Under the pieces are notes generated by a model. It had not been told where the DNA came from. It did not search any database and saw only the letters and a list, made by a program, of their open reading frames with translations. Position numbers and translations under genes: made by a program. Positions 53,860-63,704 of a stretch of DNA of 64,000 nt are shown in pieces. Source of the stretch: Dethiosulfatarculus sandiegensis (GTDB lineage Bacteria > Desulfobacterota > Desulfarculia > Desulfarculales > Desulfarculaceae); assembly GCF_000931935.2 (NCBI RefSeq), contig NZ_AZAC01000011.1, forward strand, positions 310,001 to 374,000, given 5' to 3'. The number at the start of each line of letters is the position of its first letter. Position 1 is the first letter of the stretch.

Positions 53860-54336
53860 TTATTTGGTTAGGTTCCGCGCCTGGGCATAGGCATTCAGGC
53901 ACAACTGAATAAAATAGAGCACCAGGGAAACCACCATCACAAACTTGACCGGATAGGTAAGCAGCGGAGTGGGACCTGCGATGGCCTCTTTTTCCAGAAA
54001 AGCTTCTATGGCATTGCCGGTTACGGCATAGAGGGTCGCACCAATGGCAAAACAACCCAGTAAATAGCAAAACAGATTGAACACGCCCCTAACTTTGGCA
54101 GGCAGCCTGACCAAAACGGCTTCAACCCGGACATGGCCCTTTTGCTCCTCGCAATGTCCCAGGCCCATGAAGACAACCGCGACCATGGCGAAAACCGCGG
54201 ATTCGGCCACACCCACTATGGGGCAGGAAAGCCCCCTTGATATGAAATCACTGGTCAAAAGCAGCATGACCACAATCAGAAGCCAGCCACAGATCTCGGC
54301 AAAGAGACGATTCAGCTTGGTAATTTGTTTTTGCAT
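53860..54336 (-). CDS. TRAP transporter small membrane subunit, DctQ type
   Basis: A 158-residue protein with four membrane helices; EEQKGHVRVEAVLVRLP is the family signature region. It forms the QM complex with the next gene, 71 bp downstream. Confidence 0.88.
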   Translation of the reverse strand: MQKQITKLNRLFAEICGWLLIVVMLLLTSDFISRGLSCPIVGVAESAVFAMVAVVFMGLGHCEEQKGHVRVEAVLVRLPAKVRGVFNLFCYLLGCFAIGATLYAVTGNAIEAFLEKEAIAGPTPLLTYPVKFVMVVSLVLYFIQLCLNAYAQARNLTK

Positions 54337-54617
54337 TTAAATTCACCTTGATAAAAAAAGGTGGCTGGAACTCGGCCGGAAAATGATTGTCCGACCGGAT
54401 TCAATAGATGTGTCCTTATGCCGGGGCATCCGAAAGCTTGCCGGCAAAACCCTTTTGGAACTTTGCCTGCGGTCAAGCGACGGGGCGGCTATCAAGGGAT
54501 TTCTGGCCAAACGAAAACTTTTGCTAAGCCGTCTTTGCCCCACTTTCAGGCTGCCCGGCAATGGCATTGAGCGAGGCCTTGCGGCCTCACTTAAGCCGGA
54601 TGTTTGCTAGTTAGAAT
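54337..54617. other. Spacer between TRAP binding-protein and small-subunit genes
   Basis: 280 bp without a recognised gene. A 75-codon open frame on the plus strand (54383-54610) has no ribosome site, no family resemblance and runs against the operon. Nothing else was found. Confidence 0.4.
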
Positions 54618-55692
54618 CTATTTGTCTCGGGCAATGCCCTGAGCCACGATGTTCTTGACCTTTTCCAAAACGGCATTGGCGTCTTTAATGCCAAGAGCCT
54701 TGGCCTCTTTAACCCACTGCTGCTCGATTTCCTGGACCTGGGGAAGGCTCACCCAGGTCTTAATGTCCTCAGGCGAGGCAAAGGTCACCAAACAACCCAT
54801 TTTTTCCTGATCTTTGACAATCTTGTCAAACCAGGAGGAATAGATTTTAGAGAATTTGGCCCGGGCAACCTCAGCCGCTTTCTTAATACCGGCCTTGACA
54901 TCGTCGGGAAGGGATTTCCATTTACGGCTGTTTATGGTCACAAGGTAGGGGAGTGCTTACCCAGATTTCACGCATCACAAAGACATTGGGCGCAACCTCA
55001 TCCAGTTTGGAGCGGTTGATGCTGTCGTAGTTTGTGTAAACGCCCTCAACCGCGTTGGTTTGAAGCGCCATGTAGCAGTCGCCCCAGGGGATTGAAACCG
55101 GAGTGGCCCCGGGCCCTTTGAGCATGGCCAAGGACCAACGGCTGGCAGCGCGCACCCTCTTGCCCTTGAAGTCGGCCAGGGATTTAACCGGCTGGGTAAA
55201 ACAAACGCCGACCGGCAGGACAGAATAATTATAGATAATCTGTTGCTTGAACTTGGCGTACTCCTGGGTCAGGGCGGGCACTTCCCGGAAGATGTTGTCA
55301 TAGACCCACATTTTGTTTTCATATTTAACAGGCCCCTGCTGGACCAGGATCACAGCGCTGTTCAAGGTGAGGCGTTTGGGGTAGTAGTTGACATTGATAT
55401 GACCCATATCAACCACGCCATCTTTGATCCCCTTTAATATTTCCTTGCCTTTAAGCAGAGACTGCCCCCAGTAGGGCCGGACCTTGACCTTTCCGTTAGT
55501 CTGTTTTTCGATCTCATCCAAAAACATCTTCTCGGCCTCGCCCCGCAAACCGGTCGGCGTGGTGTTGGTGGCGTAGGTCAGGGTTAGGGCTTTGGCCTGA
55601 GTTGCAGCGCCCAGAAAACAAAAGACCAAAAAAGCTGCAAGAAAAAGAGTAAAACGGGATCCCATTGCCGGGGATTTCTTAAAGCCGGACAT
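54618..55692 (-). pseudogene. TRAP solute-binding protein, DctP type, with one-base frameshift
   Basis: Codes for a DctP-type periplasmic binding protein with a signal peptide (GSRFTLFLAAFLVFCFLGAA) after GGAGGGACAT. The first frame runs from ATG 55692 to residue EIWVSTP, then leaves the family. The family continues in another frame as YLVTINSRKW and ends at 54618. Removing one C from the run of four (plus-strand GGGG 54948-54951) restores a single frame of about 357 residues. A real frameshift would silence the transporter; a homopolymer sequencing error is just as likely, since the rest is intact and the neighbours are whole. It is the first gene of the TRAP operon. Confidence 0.8.
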
Positions 55693-55948
55693 ATGTCCCT
55701 CCAGTCCGTAAGGTGCGATGTAATCTACTTAAAAGAAGTGCAGAACCGCCAATTACAAATTCGTGGTGGTCATATGCTACAATCCCGCAAAAATATGCTG
55801 AAAAGAATCGGGTCTCGGCAGTATTTATTGATCGCCAAGGCCTGAAATGCCCTAGGGTTTGGATGAGAAAACCGGCCGGGTAAAAACCGCTGCACATGGG
55901 TGATTTGCCCATACTCTTCTGCGATTTACCAATTATTTTAAAAAATTA

Positions 55949-56611
55949 TCAATCAACAGAAATGAGTCCGGTGTGAATGGCATAACGGGTGATCTCAGCG
56001 GTGTTATGCAGGTCCAGTTTCTCCATTAAATTGGAACGGTGGGTTTTCACTGTTTTAAGGCTGACACACAGCTGGTCCGCTATCTGGGGATTGGAAAGCC
56101 CCTCTGCTATGAGCTGAATGACCTCCCGCTCCCGGGGGGTCAAGGCCGTAAAACCGGGAGGGGCGGGCTCTGAGTCACCGGCCGCCTGTTGCAGATATTT
56201 TTGAATCACCGTGGCTGAAATGCTGGGGCTGAGAAAATACTCACCCCGGTGGGCCGCCTTTATGGCGGCTATCAATTCCCTGGGAGCGCTTCGCTTGATT
56301 AAATAACCGGAGGCACCGGCCCGTAAGGTCTCATAGACGTATTCTTCGTTGGAGTGCATGGTAAGGATCAAAACTTTTGTCTTGGGCAGGCTTTTTTTGA
56401 GCTGACGCGTTGCCTCCAGGCCGTTTAACGACGGCATGCTGATATCCATCACCACTACATCCGGCTCCAATTGAGCCGCTTTTTCCAGAACCTCCCGGCC
56501 ATCTTCCGCATCGCCGACAACCTGTATATCAGTGTCGTCAAGCAGGGCAATCAACCCCTTGCGGACCAAAGTATGATCATCAGCCAAAATGACCCTGATA
56601 TTATCAGACAT
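55949..56611 (-). CDS. NarL/FixJ-family response regulator
   Basis: A 220-residue protein. Receiver domain with D11-D12, phospho-acceptor D56 (VVVMDISMP) and a conserved lysine in LIKRSAP. C-terminal LuxR-type helix-turn-helix (LTPREREVIQLIAEG to LSLKTVKTHRSNL-like CVSLKTVKTHRS). It overlaps the sensor-kinase gene by 8 nt and lies between it and the TRAP operon, which it probably controls. The 257 bp between 55692 and 55949 would hold the target promoter; no clear site was seen. Confidence 0.9.
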   Translation of the reverse strand: MSDNIRVILADDHTLVRKGLIALLDDTDIQVVGDAEDGREVLEKAAQLEPDVVVMDISMPSLNGLEATRQLKKSLPKTKVLILTMHSNEEYVYETLRAGASGYLIKRSAPRELIAAIKAAHRGEYFLSPSISATVIQKYLQQAAGDSEPAPPGFTALTPREREVIQLIAEGLSNPQIADQLCVSLKTVKTHRSNLMEKLDLHNTAEITRYAIHTGLISVD

Positions 56612-59144
56612 CCTTTACCCGGCCTTTCATGGGCAGGAAAGCCGAAATTTGAGTGCCGCTGCCCGGCTTGGATGAAATATCCAGATCTCCGCCCAAAAAA
56701 TCAAGTCTCTCCCGCATGCCCAAGAGCCCCACACCTGTTGAAGGGCCAAAAGCCGACAAAGCCTCGGCAAGATCAAAGCCGCTCCCATTGTCTTGAACAA
56801 TCAACCGCAACTTGCCTGAAAGGCATTTCAGCCTGATCCAGACCCTGGTGGCGGAGGCGTGCTTGGCTATATTGTTCAGGGCCTCTTGGGTGAGCCGATA
56901 CAGAACAATGACATATTCCGAAGGAATCTCCCGGCATTCATCAGCGGTGAACTCTATATTAAGGTTAAGTCTTTTGGAAAAGACCTTGGCATACCAGCGC
57001 AAAGTGGGAACCAGGCCCAAATCGTCCAACATGGGCGGCCTCAAATCCAATGACAGGTCATGGAGCTGTTCGGCCAAATTTTCAACCTGCTCAATGGTTT
57101 CGGTCAGCCTCCGAGGCAGGCCTTCCGCAGGAAAACCACTGATCTTGTTCTGCATCACGGAAAGATTAATATTGATCGCGGTCAGGGCCTGGCCCATTTC
57201 ATCATGCAGTTCCAAGGCTATCCTTTTCCGCTCCGCTTCCTGGGCCTCCATTATCCTGGCCGACATACCCTGCAGCTCCAGCTCATGTTTCTTAACCTGC
57301 TGCCAAAGCTTATAGTTTTGAATGGATATGGCCAGGGTGTCGGCAATATCCTTACCCACTTTCAGGTTCTCCTGATCCTGGAATTTATGCCAGAAAACAG
57401 GCCATGTTTTCTTATTGCGCAGGATTTCAATAATATTATTCGGCGGCTTATCGTGCAAAATGTCAGCATGCTTATCTGACCCTGAAGAGTTATCAATGGA
57501 GCGGCTCTCAAGCTCCCGGGGCGAGGTATAGACCAGACTTATTATGCCCATCAACCCGCCGCCGGCCAACATGGGTATTCTATAAAAAGATTTATAGCCA
57601 ACATCAGCCAAAATTCTATCAGTCCGGGTGATATTGGATTTACGGCTCAAGTCGTTTGCAATCTGAATCTTGCCCTGTTTCAGCCTGGCGATATCATAAT
57701 CGCCCAGGTTATATTCAGTGCCTGTCTTAAGGGAGGTGCCAAAGGCGGTATCCAAAGCCAGGACCTTTGCCCTGCCTTTTTTAAAATCAAATAATATTAC
57801 ACTGGACCTCTGGCAGCCAAACAAGGCCCGCAGGGGTTTCAACACAGATTTAGCCGTTGTCTGGATATCCCTAAGTTCCAGGATTATCCTGTCGATGGAG
57901 TGCAAAAACTGAAGTTTTTCCGAATAGTTTTTTAAGGATTTTTCCGCTCTTCTTCGCGCCAAAAGATTAATGCTAAGTATAAAAATAATTAAGGTAAGGC
58001 CAAAAATACTTGCGGCAATACTCCATATTATCTTTTTATATTTATGATATACCGACACAGGCTCATTGATTATTATTGAGTCTGGTGGTAAGCGGTTTTC
58101 TTTTATACCAAACTGCTTAAGTTTTGCATAATCAAAGAAATACTTATTGGGATTATTTACATTTACGGGTATTTGAGAAACCTGGAGGCCGTTCAGTATC
58201 TTGTGCGCTATTTTAGCCGCCTTTCCACCCTGTTCTCCCGCGCTCACCAGACACCCGCCCACAACTCCAGAGCCCAGGTAACTGTCCCAAAGACAGTAAA
58301 CAGGAACCGAACAGTTATTCGCAACCAGCCTGGCACTTTCCTGAATGGAAAGCAACACACCATTCTTATCCTGAGTAAAGTTGGCCAGCATCACTATTGT
58401 ATCTTTACCCAGGGAACGCAACTTTTTTGAAAGATCTTTTACAGTTAAGGCCTCGGTAAACTTAAAAGCCACTTTCCCGTTCATTTTCTTTAATACAGGA
58501 ATAAAAGACTGAATTATTGAAACACTGGTAGTTGTATTATCCACAACTATCAGCATTTTCTTTCTGGATGGATGAAATTTTACAGCTACATCTAATGTTT
58601 TATAGATATCGACCGATTCTACAATACCAGTAAAGCGTTTATGCCCATACAGTAAAGAATCATCAAAATATTTAATCCCGCAAAAGACCACCGGTATATC
58701 ACTGAACAGATCAAAGCCATAGTCGATCAGAAAACGTAAGGCATTATCATCTGTCGCTATAATCACGTCTATTTTGCGCTTTGCGTACTTATATTTATAT
58801 AATCGGTACAGATTTTCCAAATGTTCATGATCATAATTGTTTTTTGTATCCATATATTCAAAAAACAATTCAACCGGTCTTTCCCAGCTATTAACCTCCT
58901 TGATAATGCTATTGGATATATCATCGCTCCATTTTTGACCGCGATGAAAAGATTGAATAACAAGTATCTTCTGCTTCGCTATAACATCCACACTGTTTTC
59001 GGCAGCAGCCAACAAGTCACCAGCTGCTAGCATTATAAAAACCGACAGGAAGACTATAGCAATAGCCTTATATTTAGTAAAAAAATAACCTATCGCACAA
59101 AACAAATTAATTCTTCCCCGGATGCCAGGCAAAGCGATATTCAA
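56604..59144 (-). CDS. Sensor histidine kinase with periplasmic solute-binding-like domain
   Basis: An 846-residue membrane kinase. An N-terminal membrane segment (about 28-47) is followed by a periplasmic domain of ABC-type substrate-binding fold (residues ~55-365, with DVIIATDDNALRFL, IPVVFCGI, KKMLIVVDNTT, VPVYCLWDSYLGSG). A second membrane helix lies near 375-400, then a GAF-like region (~420-600). The HisKA_3 box RIALELHDEMGQ has His647, and the ATPase domain has QDNGSGFD and GVGLLGMRERL. The sensor probably detects the TRAP ligand directly in the periplasm. Its own promoter would lie in 59145-59454. Confidence 0.88.
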   Translation of the reverse strand: MNIALPGIRGRINLFCAIGYFFTKYKAIAIVFLSVFIMLAAGDLLAAAENSVDVIAKQKILVIQSFHRGQKWSDDISNSIIKEVNSWERPVELFFEYMDTKNNYDHEHLENLYRLYKYKYAKRKIDVIIATDDNALRFLIDYGFDLFSDIPVVFCGIKYFDDSLLYGHKRFTGIVESVDIYKTLDVAVKFHPSRKKMLIVVDNTTTSVSIIQSFIPVLKKMNGKVAFKFTEALTVKDLSKKLRSLGKDTIVMLANFTQDKNGVLLSIQESARLVANNCSVPVYCLWDSYLGSGVVGGCLVSAGEQGGKAAKIAHKILNGLQVSQIPVNVNNPNKYFFDYAKLKQFGIKENRLPPDSIIINEPVSVYHKYKKIIWSIAASIFGLTLIIFILSINLLARRRAEKSLKNYSEKLQFLHSIDRIILELRDIQTTAKSVLKPLRALFGCQRSSVILFDFKKGRAKVLALDTAFGTSLKTGTEYNLGDYDIARLKQGKIQIANDLSRKSNITRTDRILADVGYKSFYRIPMLAGGGLMGIISLVYTSPRELESRSIDNSSGSDKHADILHDKPPNNIIEILRNKKTWPVFWHKFQDQENLKVGKDIADTLAISIQNYKLWQQVKKHELELQGMSARIMEAQEAERKRIALELHDEMGQALTAININLSVMQNKISGFPAEGLPRRLTETIEQVENLAEQLHDLSLDLRPPMLDDLGLVPTLRWYAKVFSKRLNLNIEFTADECREIPSEYVIVLYRLTQEALNNIAKHASATRVWIRLKCLSGKLRLIVQDNGSGFDLAEALSAFGPSTGVGLLGMRERLDFLGGDLDISSKPGSGTQISAFLPMKGRVKDV

Positions 59145-59454
59145 GGATTCTCTTTAAAAAATAGCCAGTCCGGCAGCTTAAATGAGTGCGATTACCGGCC
59201 TGCAATTGAAGCATTCATTTGAAGTCAGGTCAAACCCCATTAAAACCATGGATAAGTACCGACTATTTATTACATATTTCAGAATTAAACCGGAACCTGC
59301 ATCAACATCTGAAATATAACATCAAGAGTAATAAAGAAGGAAAACTTTAGAGTTGGCAATTAAAGGCGGCCTCAATGCAATCGTGAGGTCTTAAAGATGC
59401 AACTAGCTGTATTAATTAGGAATAGAGTCTACAACATATAAACCGGTTTCAGGG
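59145..59454. other. Spacer upstream of the sensor-kinase gene
   Basis: About 310 bp, AT-rich, no gene on either strand. It separates the MarR gene (stop at 59455) from the kinase gene and must hold the kinase promoter, but no clear -35/-10 pair was found. Confidence 0.4.
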
Positions 59455-59907
59455 TCACATATACCCTTCAATCCATTCATTCAGCTTTTGCATAAAGAGT
59501 TTCACTGATTCCAGCTCCCGGTCGCTTACGGAATCTACGAAATGGTAAAAATCCGCGTCCCTTTCCTGATGGTGAGCTGCGTGGGCCAGGCAGACCTGTT
59601 CACCTTTGGGAGTGGTTTTCAGCAGCTTACGGCTTTTGTTCTTGGGGTCGGTTGTTTGCCTGAGCAGGCCTTTTTTAAAAAGCTTTATGGTTACCTGGGA
59701 GGCGGCCCCACGGGTGATGTTCGTCTCTTTGGCAAGCTCAGAGACAAAAGAGACCTTTTTCTGCCAGATAAATTCCAGGGCATGCACCTCTGCCGGATAA
59801 AGCCTGACCCCGGCGAACACATAGGGTTCCTTGCCGACCCTTTCATATTTGGCTAAAAATGAGGCCAGGGAATTTTGAGTCTTTTGTTGCAGTTCAAAAT
59901 TTGCCAT
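59455..59907 (-). CDS. MarR-family transcriptional regulator
   Basis: A 150-residue winged-helix protein: FVSELAKETNITRGAASQVTIKLFKKGLL is the recognition region and QTTDPKNKSRKLLKTTPKG the wing. It is the last gene of a receptor-DUF4198-flavodoxin-MarR group, 18 bp after the flavodoxin gene, and probably regulates that group. Ligand unknown. Confidence 0.8.
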   Translation of the reverse strand: MANFELQQKTQNSLASFLAKYERVGKEPYVFAGVRLYPAEVHALEFIWQKKVSFVSELAKETNITRGAASQVTIKLFKKGLLRQTTDPKNKSRKLLKTTPKGEQVCLAHAAHHQERDADFYHFVDSVSDRELESVKLFMQKLNEWIEGYM

Positions 59908-59925
59908 AGAGCCCTATATACAAAT

Positions 59926-60525
59926 TTATTTTTCATCTTTCAATTGCGAACTGCTCCAGCGATGCAATTCCGCCTTATTTAGAAATTCACCTTCAGAGAC
60001 TTGCTTCATTAAAAAACACATAAGCCGCATAACCATGCGGCTTTTGAAATCCAAAGCCTTGAAAAGCAGATTCCCTTTAAAAAAAGCTAAACTTTGGGGA
60101 TTAATTACGAACAGGAGATCTTTCAAAGGCTCCAGGTAGTAAGAAAGAGAATGGCTCTTCTCCATCATACCCATTTTGGAGAGCGGTTTTAGCGGTTCCT
60201 TTAATTGCGGGTCAACATAAAGGTCATAAGGCAACACTTCTTCACTTTGGGCCAATCTGAGGCAGATAAAGAAAACCATCACCTCAAGCCCGGCCAAGGG
60301 CTCTTTATTTTTTTGCATAAACTCGGTGATCTCTTCAGGGCATTTGCCGTAGTACAAGGGGCTTGCGATGATCACCCTTTGAAATTCAGTCAGGCTTTTT
60401 ACTTCAGAAGCAGGTAGGCAAACACAGCACTCCCCGTCCTGGCGCAGGTGATCTGTAATAATCCGGGCTGCTGTTTCAGTGGTCCCTGTCTTTCCGGCAA
60501 AGCAGAGAAGGGTTTTCCTTTGCAT
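59926..60525 (-). CDS. Flavodoxin-fold protein (HemG-like)
   Basis: A 199-residue protein. FAGKTGTTETAARII is the FMN phosphate loop, and RVIIASPLYYGKCPEEITEF the second flavin loop, as in flavodoxin-type protoporphyrinogen oxidase and related oxidoreductases. The C-terminal half is basic and diverged. It could supply electrons for reduction of an imported metal chelate. 111 bp after the DUF4198 gene. Confidence 0.7.
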   Translation of the reverse strand: MQRKTLLCFAGKTGTTETAARIITDHLRQDGECCVCLPASEVKSLTEFQRVIIASPLYYGKCPEEITEFMQKNKEPLAGLEVMVFFICLRLAQSEEVLPYDLYVDPQLKEPLKPLSKMGMMEKSHSLSYYLEPLKDLLFVINPQSLAFFKGNLLFKALDFKSRMVMRLMCFLMKQVSEGEFLNKAELHRWSSSQLKDEK

Positions 60526-60588
60526 GGAGCTTCCTTTCTTATATTTAGAAAATTCGGGCCCGATTTCCCCTGAATCCGTCTGATAATT

Positions 60589-60614
60589 GGTGCATCAGAC
60601 CGATCCGATGCACC
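60589..60614 (-). repeat. Intercistronic hairpin, 8-bp perfect stem
   Basis: GGTGCATC and GATGCACC flank a 10-nt loop between the DUF4198 and flavodoxin genes. No T-run follows, so it may tune rather than end transcription. Confidence 0.45.
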
Positions 60615-60635
60615 GGACTGTTTGAACGCCTTAAA

Positions 60636-61517
60636 TCATTTAACCGTAAAAGTCTGGGTTGCCCCATAGTTGGCCGAAGTGACCTTGCCGAAAAGATCCT
60701 TGAGCGGGCCGTCTTTGGTCACATTTTCATTATGAAAAACATTAACCAGCCACTGCCCCGCGCTCTGCACCCTGAACCCGGCCTTTCCTCCCTTAAGATA
60801 AGAGAACAAGGCAAAGCCGTCGGGCAGGCCAAAGCCTGAACTGTAGGCGGTTATGTATTCAATGCTTTTAGGTCCGTAAGAAGGGGGCTTGCCATGGAAC
60901 CTGGCATCAAACAGAACCATATCCCCCACCCTTACCTTGGAAAGATCCGTCAAAGGCGTAATCTCCAGGCCGTGGCCCACAGGTTTGGGTTGGCTCCATT
61001 TTCCAACTGTGAGATTAGACTTGGCAAAGGGCTGGTGTTGGACTGAAAATAAAACTTTTTTACGATCCGTTACCTGGTTCTGCGGTTTAAGGGCCAGGCG
61101 CGTGCGCCCTTTTTTGTCAACATAACTTGTATAAAAGGTCTTTTTCGATGCAGCCTCTATCAGGTAGTTCCCTTTTTGTGTCTCTTTCTTAAGAGCCGCT
61201 TTCTGGCAGGCTACATCTGCGTTAAACAGGTCAAAATCCGCGGTGGAGATAAAGGGCTTGGCTAATTCCGGCTTGGGCTTATACAAATGCGTCTTGTTGC
61301 CGTCCGGATTAACCAGGTTGAATTCCTCAACAACAACCCTGGCATAGGTGCTGTTCGGCATATCATCAAGAGGCAATGCGTGCCCCCATCCCAAAGCCAC
61401 AGTGGTATGGCCTGGTGCATGGGCAAAAGATTCAAATGAATTCACCCAAAGAGAATGGGCGTCTGCCTGGGCGGCGAACAAAAGCACAACCAAGGTTGCC
61501 TTTAACAGATTTTTCAC
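60636..61517 (-). CDS. DUF4198 periplasmic protein (nickel/cobalt-uptake type)
   Basis: A 293-residue protein with a signal peptide ending FAAQADA, so the mature chain begins HSLWVNSFES. DUF4198 proteins such as NikK commonly expose an N-terminal histidine that helps bind nickel or cobalt; this one fits. The later GWGHALPLDDMP is also typical of the family. It follows a TonB receptor by 100 bp, and such pairs occur in metal-uptake loci. It probably hands on the metal or complex in the periplasm. Confidence 0.75.
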   Translation of the reverse strand: MKNLLKATLVVLLFAAQADAHSLWVNSFESFAHAPGHTTVALGWGHALPLDDMPNSTYARVVVEEFNLVNPDGNKTHLYKPKPELAKPFISTADFDLFNADVACQKAALKKETQKGNYLIEAASKKTFYTSYVDKKGRTRLALKPQNQVTDRKKVLFSVQHQPFAKSNLTVGKWSQPKPVGHGLEITPLTDLSKVRVGDMVLFDARFHGKPPSYGPKSIEYITAYSSGFGLPDGFALFSYLKGGKAGFRVQSAGQWLVNVFHNENVTKDGPLKDLFGKVTSANYGATQTFTVK

Positions 61518-61618
61518 TTTTTCCTCCTTGTCTTTTGCAAGGCGCGGGGAGAGTCCAAACCAACAGATCAGGTTTCAGGAGCTCCCCGCAGCTTGAGATC
61601 AAAGTTAAGAACTAAAGA

Positions 61619-63704
61619 TCAGAAGCGATACCTCAAGGCGAGGCCAACGGTGCGGGGCAGACCATCCTGAACCAGCTCTCCCATGAACTCGACTTTGCTG
61701 ACCAGGTATCTTTCGTCAAATAGGTTATTGGCCCACAGGATGATGTCATAATCCTCCTGTTCATAACCAAACCTCAGATTGAAGGTCGCATAGCCTTCGA
61801 TCTCTTTCAGGTTCTCGGAGTCGTAGTAGTAATCGCCGGTGCCCAAAAGATCGACCCGCATGAAAATGCCGTTTTGCAGGCGGTATTGAGCGCCCACATG
61901 AAAGGTGTATTTTGGGGCGTTGGGCAGGTATTTACCGTCATAATCAAAGGAACCGCCGTCCGGACGCTTGGCAACCCAATTGCCGAACTTGCCCTCGGTG
62001 TAGCCAAAACCGGCAAAAACATTGAATCCGGGTAAAGGCTTGGCAGCCAATTCCAGCTCAAAGCCATTTGAGGCGGCCTCAGCCGCGTTGAGCACCCGCC
62101 TTTTGGTCACGGGCTGACCCACAGGCCATTCCACAACCTGCTTGTCCTTCTATATCAAGATTAAAGACAGAGGCGCTTACCGTGAGCCTGTTGTCCCAGA
62201 AGTTGGTTTTCAGCCCCGCCTCATAACTTTGGGTGTGCTCGGGTTTGTAATAAAGATCATCGGCACTGGCGGCAAAGTTGAAATCATAACCGCCGGATAA
62301 AAAGCCCTTGGCAAAGGAGGCATAAGCCATGATGTTTTCAGTCAGATCATAGGCGGCCGATACCTTGGGCAAGAATTCGCTGTTGGTGTCATTTGTTTTG
62401 TAGTGCTGTCTTAAGGCGTAAAAGTTGGTCTGACCCGCCTCCATATCCTGATGTTCATAACGAAGCCCCAGGGTAAGGTGCAGCCTTTCATAGAGGGTGT
62501 AGGTTCCCTGACCAAACACAGCCAGAGTTTCGCCTTCCGTATCAGTATCACGCATGGCAAACAAGGCCGGGATATGCGCCTTTACAGAGGTCTCGTCCCT
62601 GGCCCCGTAAACTCCGGCAACCCAGGATAATTTTTGGGCTTCTTTGGGGGAGGAAAATATGAATTCCCGGGTCCAGGAAGTAATGTCGAAATCCCAGTCC
62701 TGATACTGCAGGAGGAATGGGCCGTAATCAGCGTCATGTTTAAACTGAGTGTCAAAGGCGCTTCTGGTGGTGATGGAGAGCAGATTAAAGGCCCGGACTG
62801 TGTATCCGGCCTTGATCACCTGCTTGTTGTTGTCTTCTTTCCAGGTGTTGCCCAGATTCCAACTAAGTTCATAGGGATCACTCTTGCCCATGCCGTTGTC
62901 ATATCTCAAATAACCGTAGCCGTCTCTATTCTCACCAAAGTCGGTTGAAAAAGATATTTCCCAGAGCTCTGAAGGCTTGTAGCGAAGATTCAGGCGGCCG
63001 ATTTTACGGTCTATCTTGGCTACTTCCTCATCTCCGTCGTAAATATTTTTCATGAAGCCGTCGGAGCCCTTGCCTTGAAAGGCAAGCCCCACAAAAAGCT
63101 TGTCTTCCAAAATAGGGCCGCTGACACTGCCGCCCAACCTGTATATGGGAACACTTGAATGCGGCGCATCATAATAACCAAAGTCTCCGTAGACTTTTGC
63201 CCTCAGATCATTACCCGGCTGTCTGGTTATGATGTTGATGGCGCCTGACTCGGTATTCTTACCGTAAAGCGTACCCTGAGGTCCTCTCAAAACCTCGATA
63301 CGCTCTATATCAATTAAGTCCTGGTTCTGCATTCTGTTCAAGGGGTAGCTGATGTCATTGACAAAAAGCCCTGCGGCTGGAGTCAAGGCCACGTTGTGAG
63401 TGGAAATACCCCTGATGACGATTGAGCAATTATCCACAGCCGGGGTGGTGAAAACATTGGGGGTGTAGGTGACAAGCTCTTTCATATCGGTAATCCCGGC
63501 GTCTTCAATCTGCACACCGGAGAAAGCATCCATGCTTATGGGAATGTCTTTCGATTTTTCTACCTTTTTTTGAGCGGTGACCGCAACCGGGTCCAACTGA
63601 TGATCCGTCAGGTCTTTTTCTTGGGCCCGGGCAGGAGCCGCGTAAAAAGCCAGGCTGAACAACAGCCCGGCCAAAGCGGCGTTACGGCATCTAAACCGGA
63701 TCAT
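61619..63704 (-). pseudogene. TonB-dependent receptor, FyuA-like, with one-base frameshift
   Basis: A receptor of about 695 residues: start ATG 63704 after GGAAAG, signal peptide NAALAGLLFSLAFYAAPARA, VTAQKKVEKSKDIPISMDAF, VIRGISTHN, EVLRGPQGTLYGKNTES, and a barrel ending LRYRF at 61619. Near 62147 the frame breaks: the first frame goes on to unrelated residues and stops at 62079, while the barrel continues in another frame. Deleting one G (plus-strand CC 62146-62147) restores FNLDIEDKQVVEWP, matching FYITTEDKQV of the receptor at 47579-49663. It may be a true pseudogene or an assembly error. First gene of the DUF4198-flavodoxin-MarR group. Confidence 0.8.

Noticed and set aside
54383-54610. 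Small plus-strand protein gene between TRAP genes
   Set aside because: No ribosome site, opposite to the operon direction, no recognisable motif.
62079-62150. Programmed ribosomal frameshift in the receptor gene
   Set aside because: No slippery heptamer or downstream stimulatory structure was seen; a simple one-base insertion explains the break.
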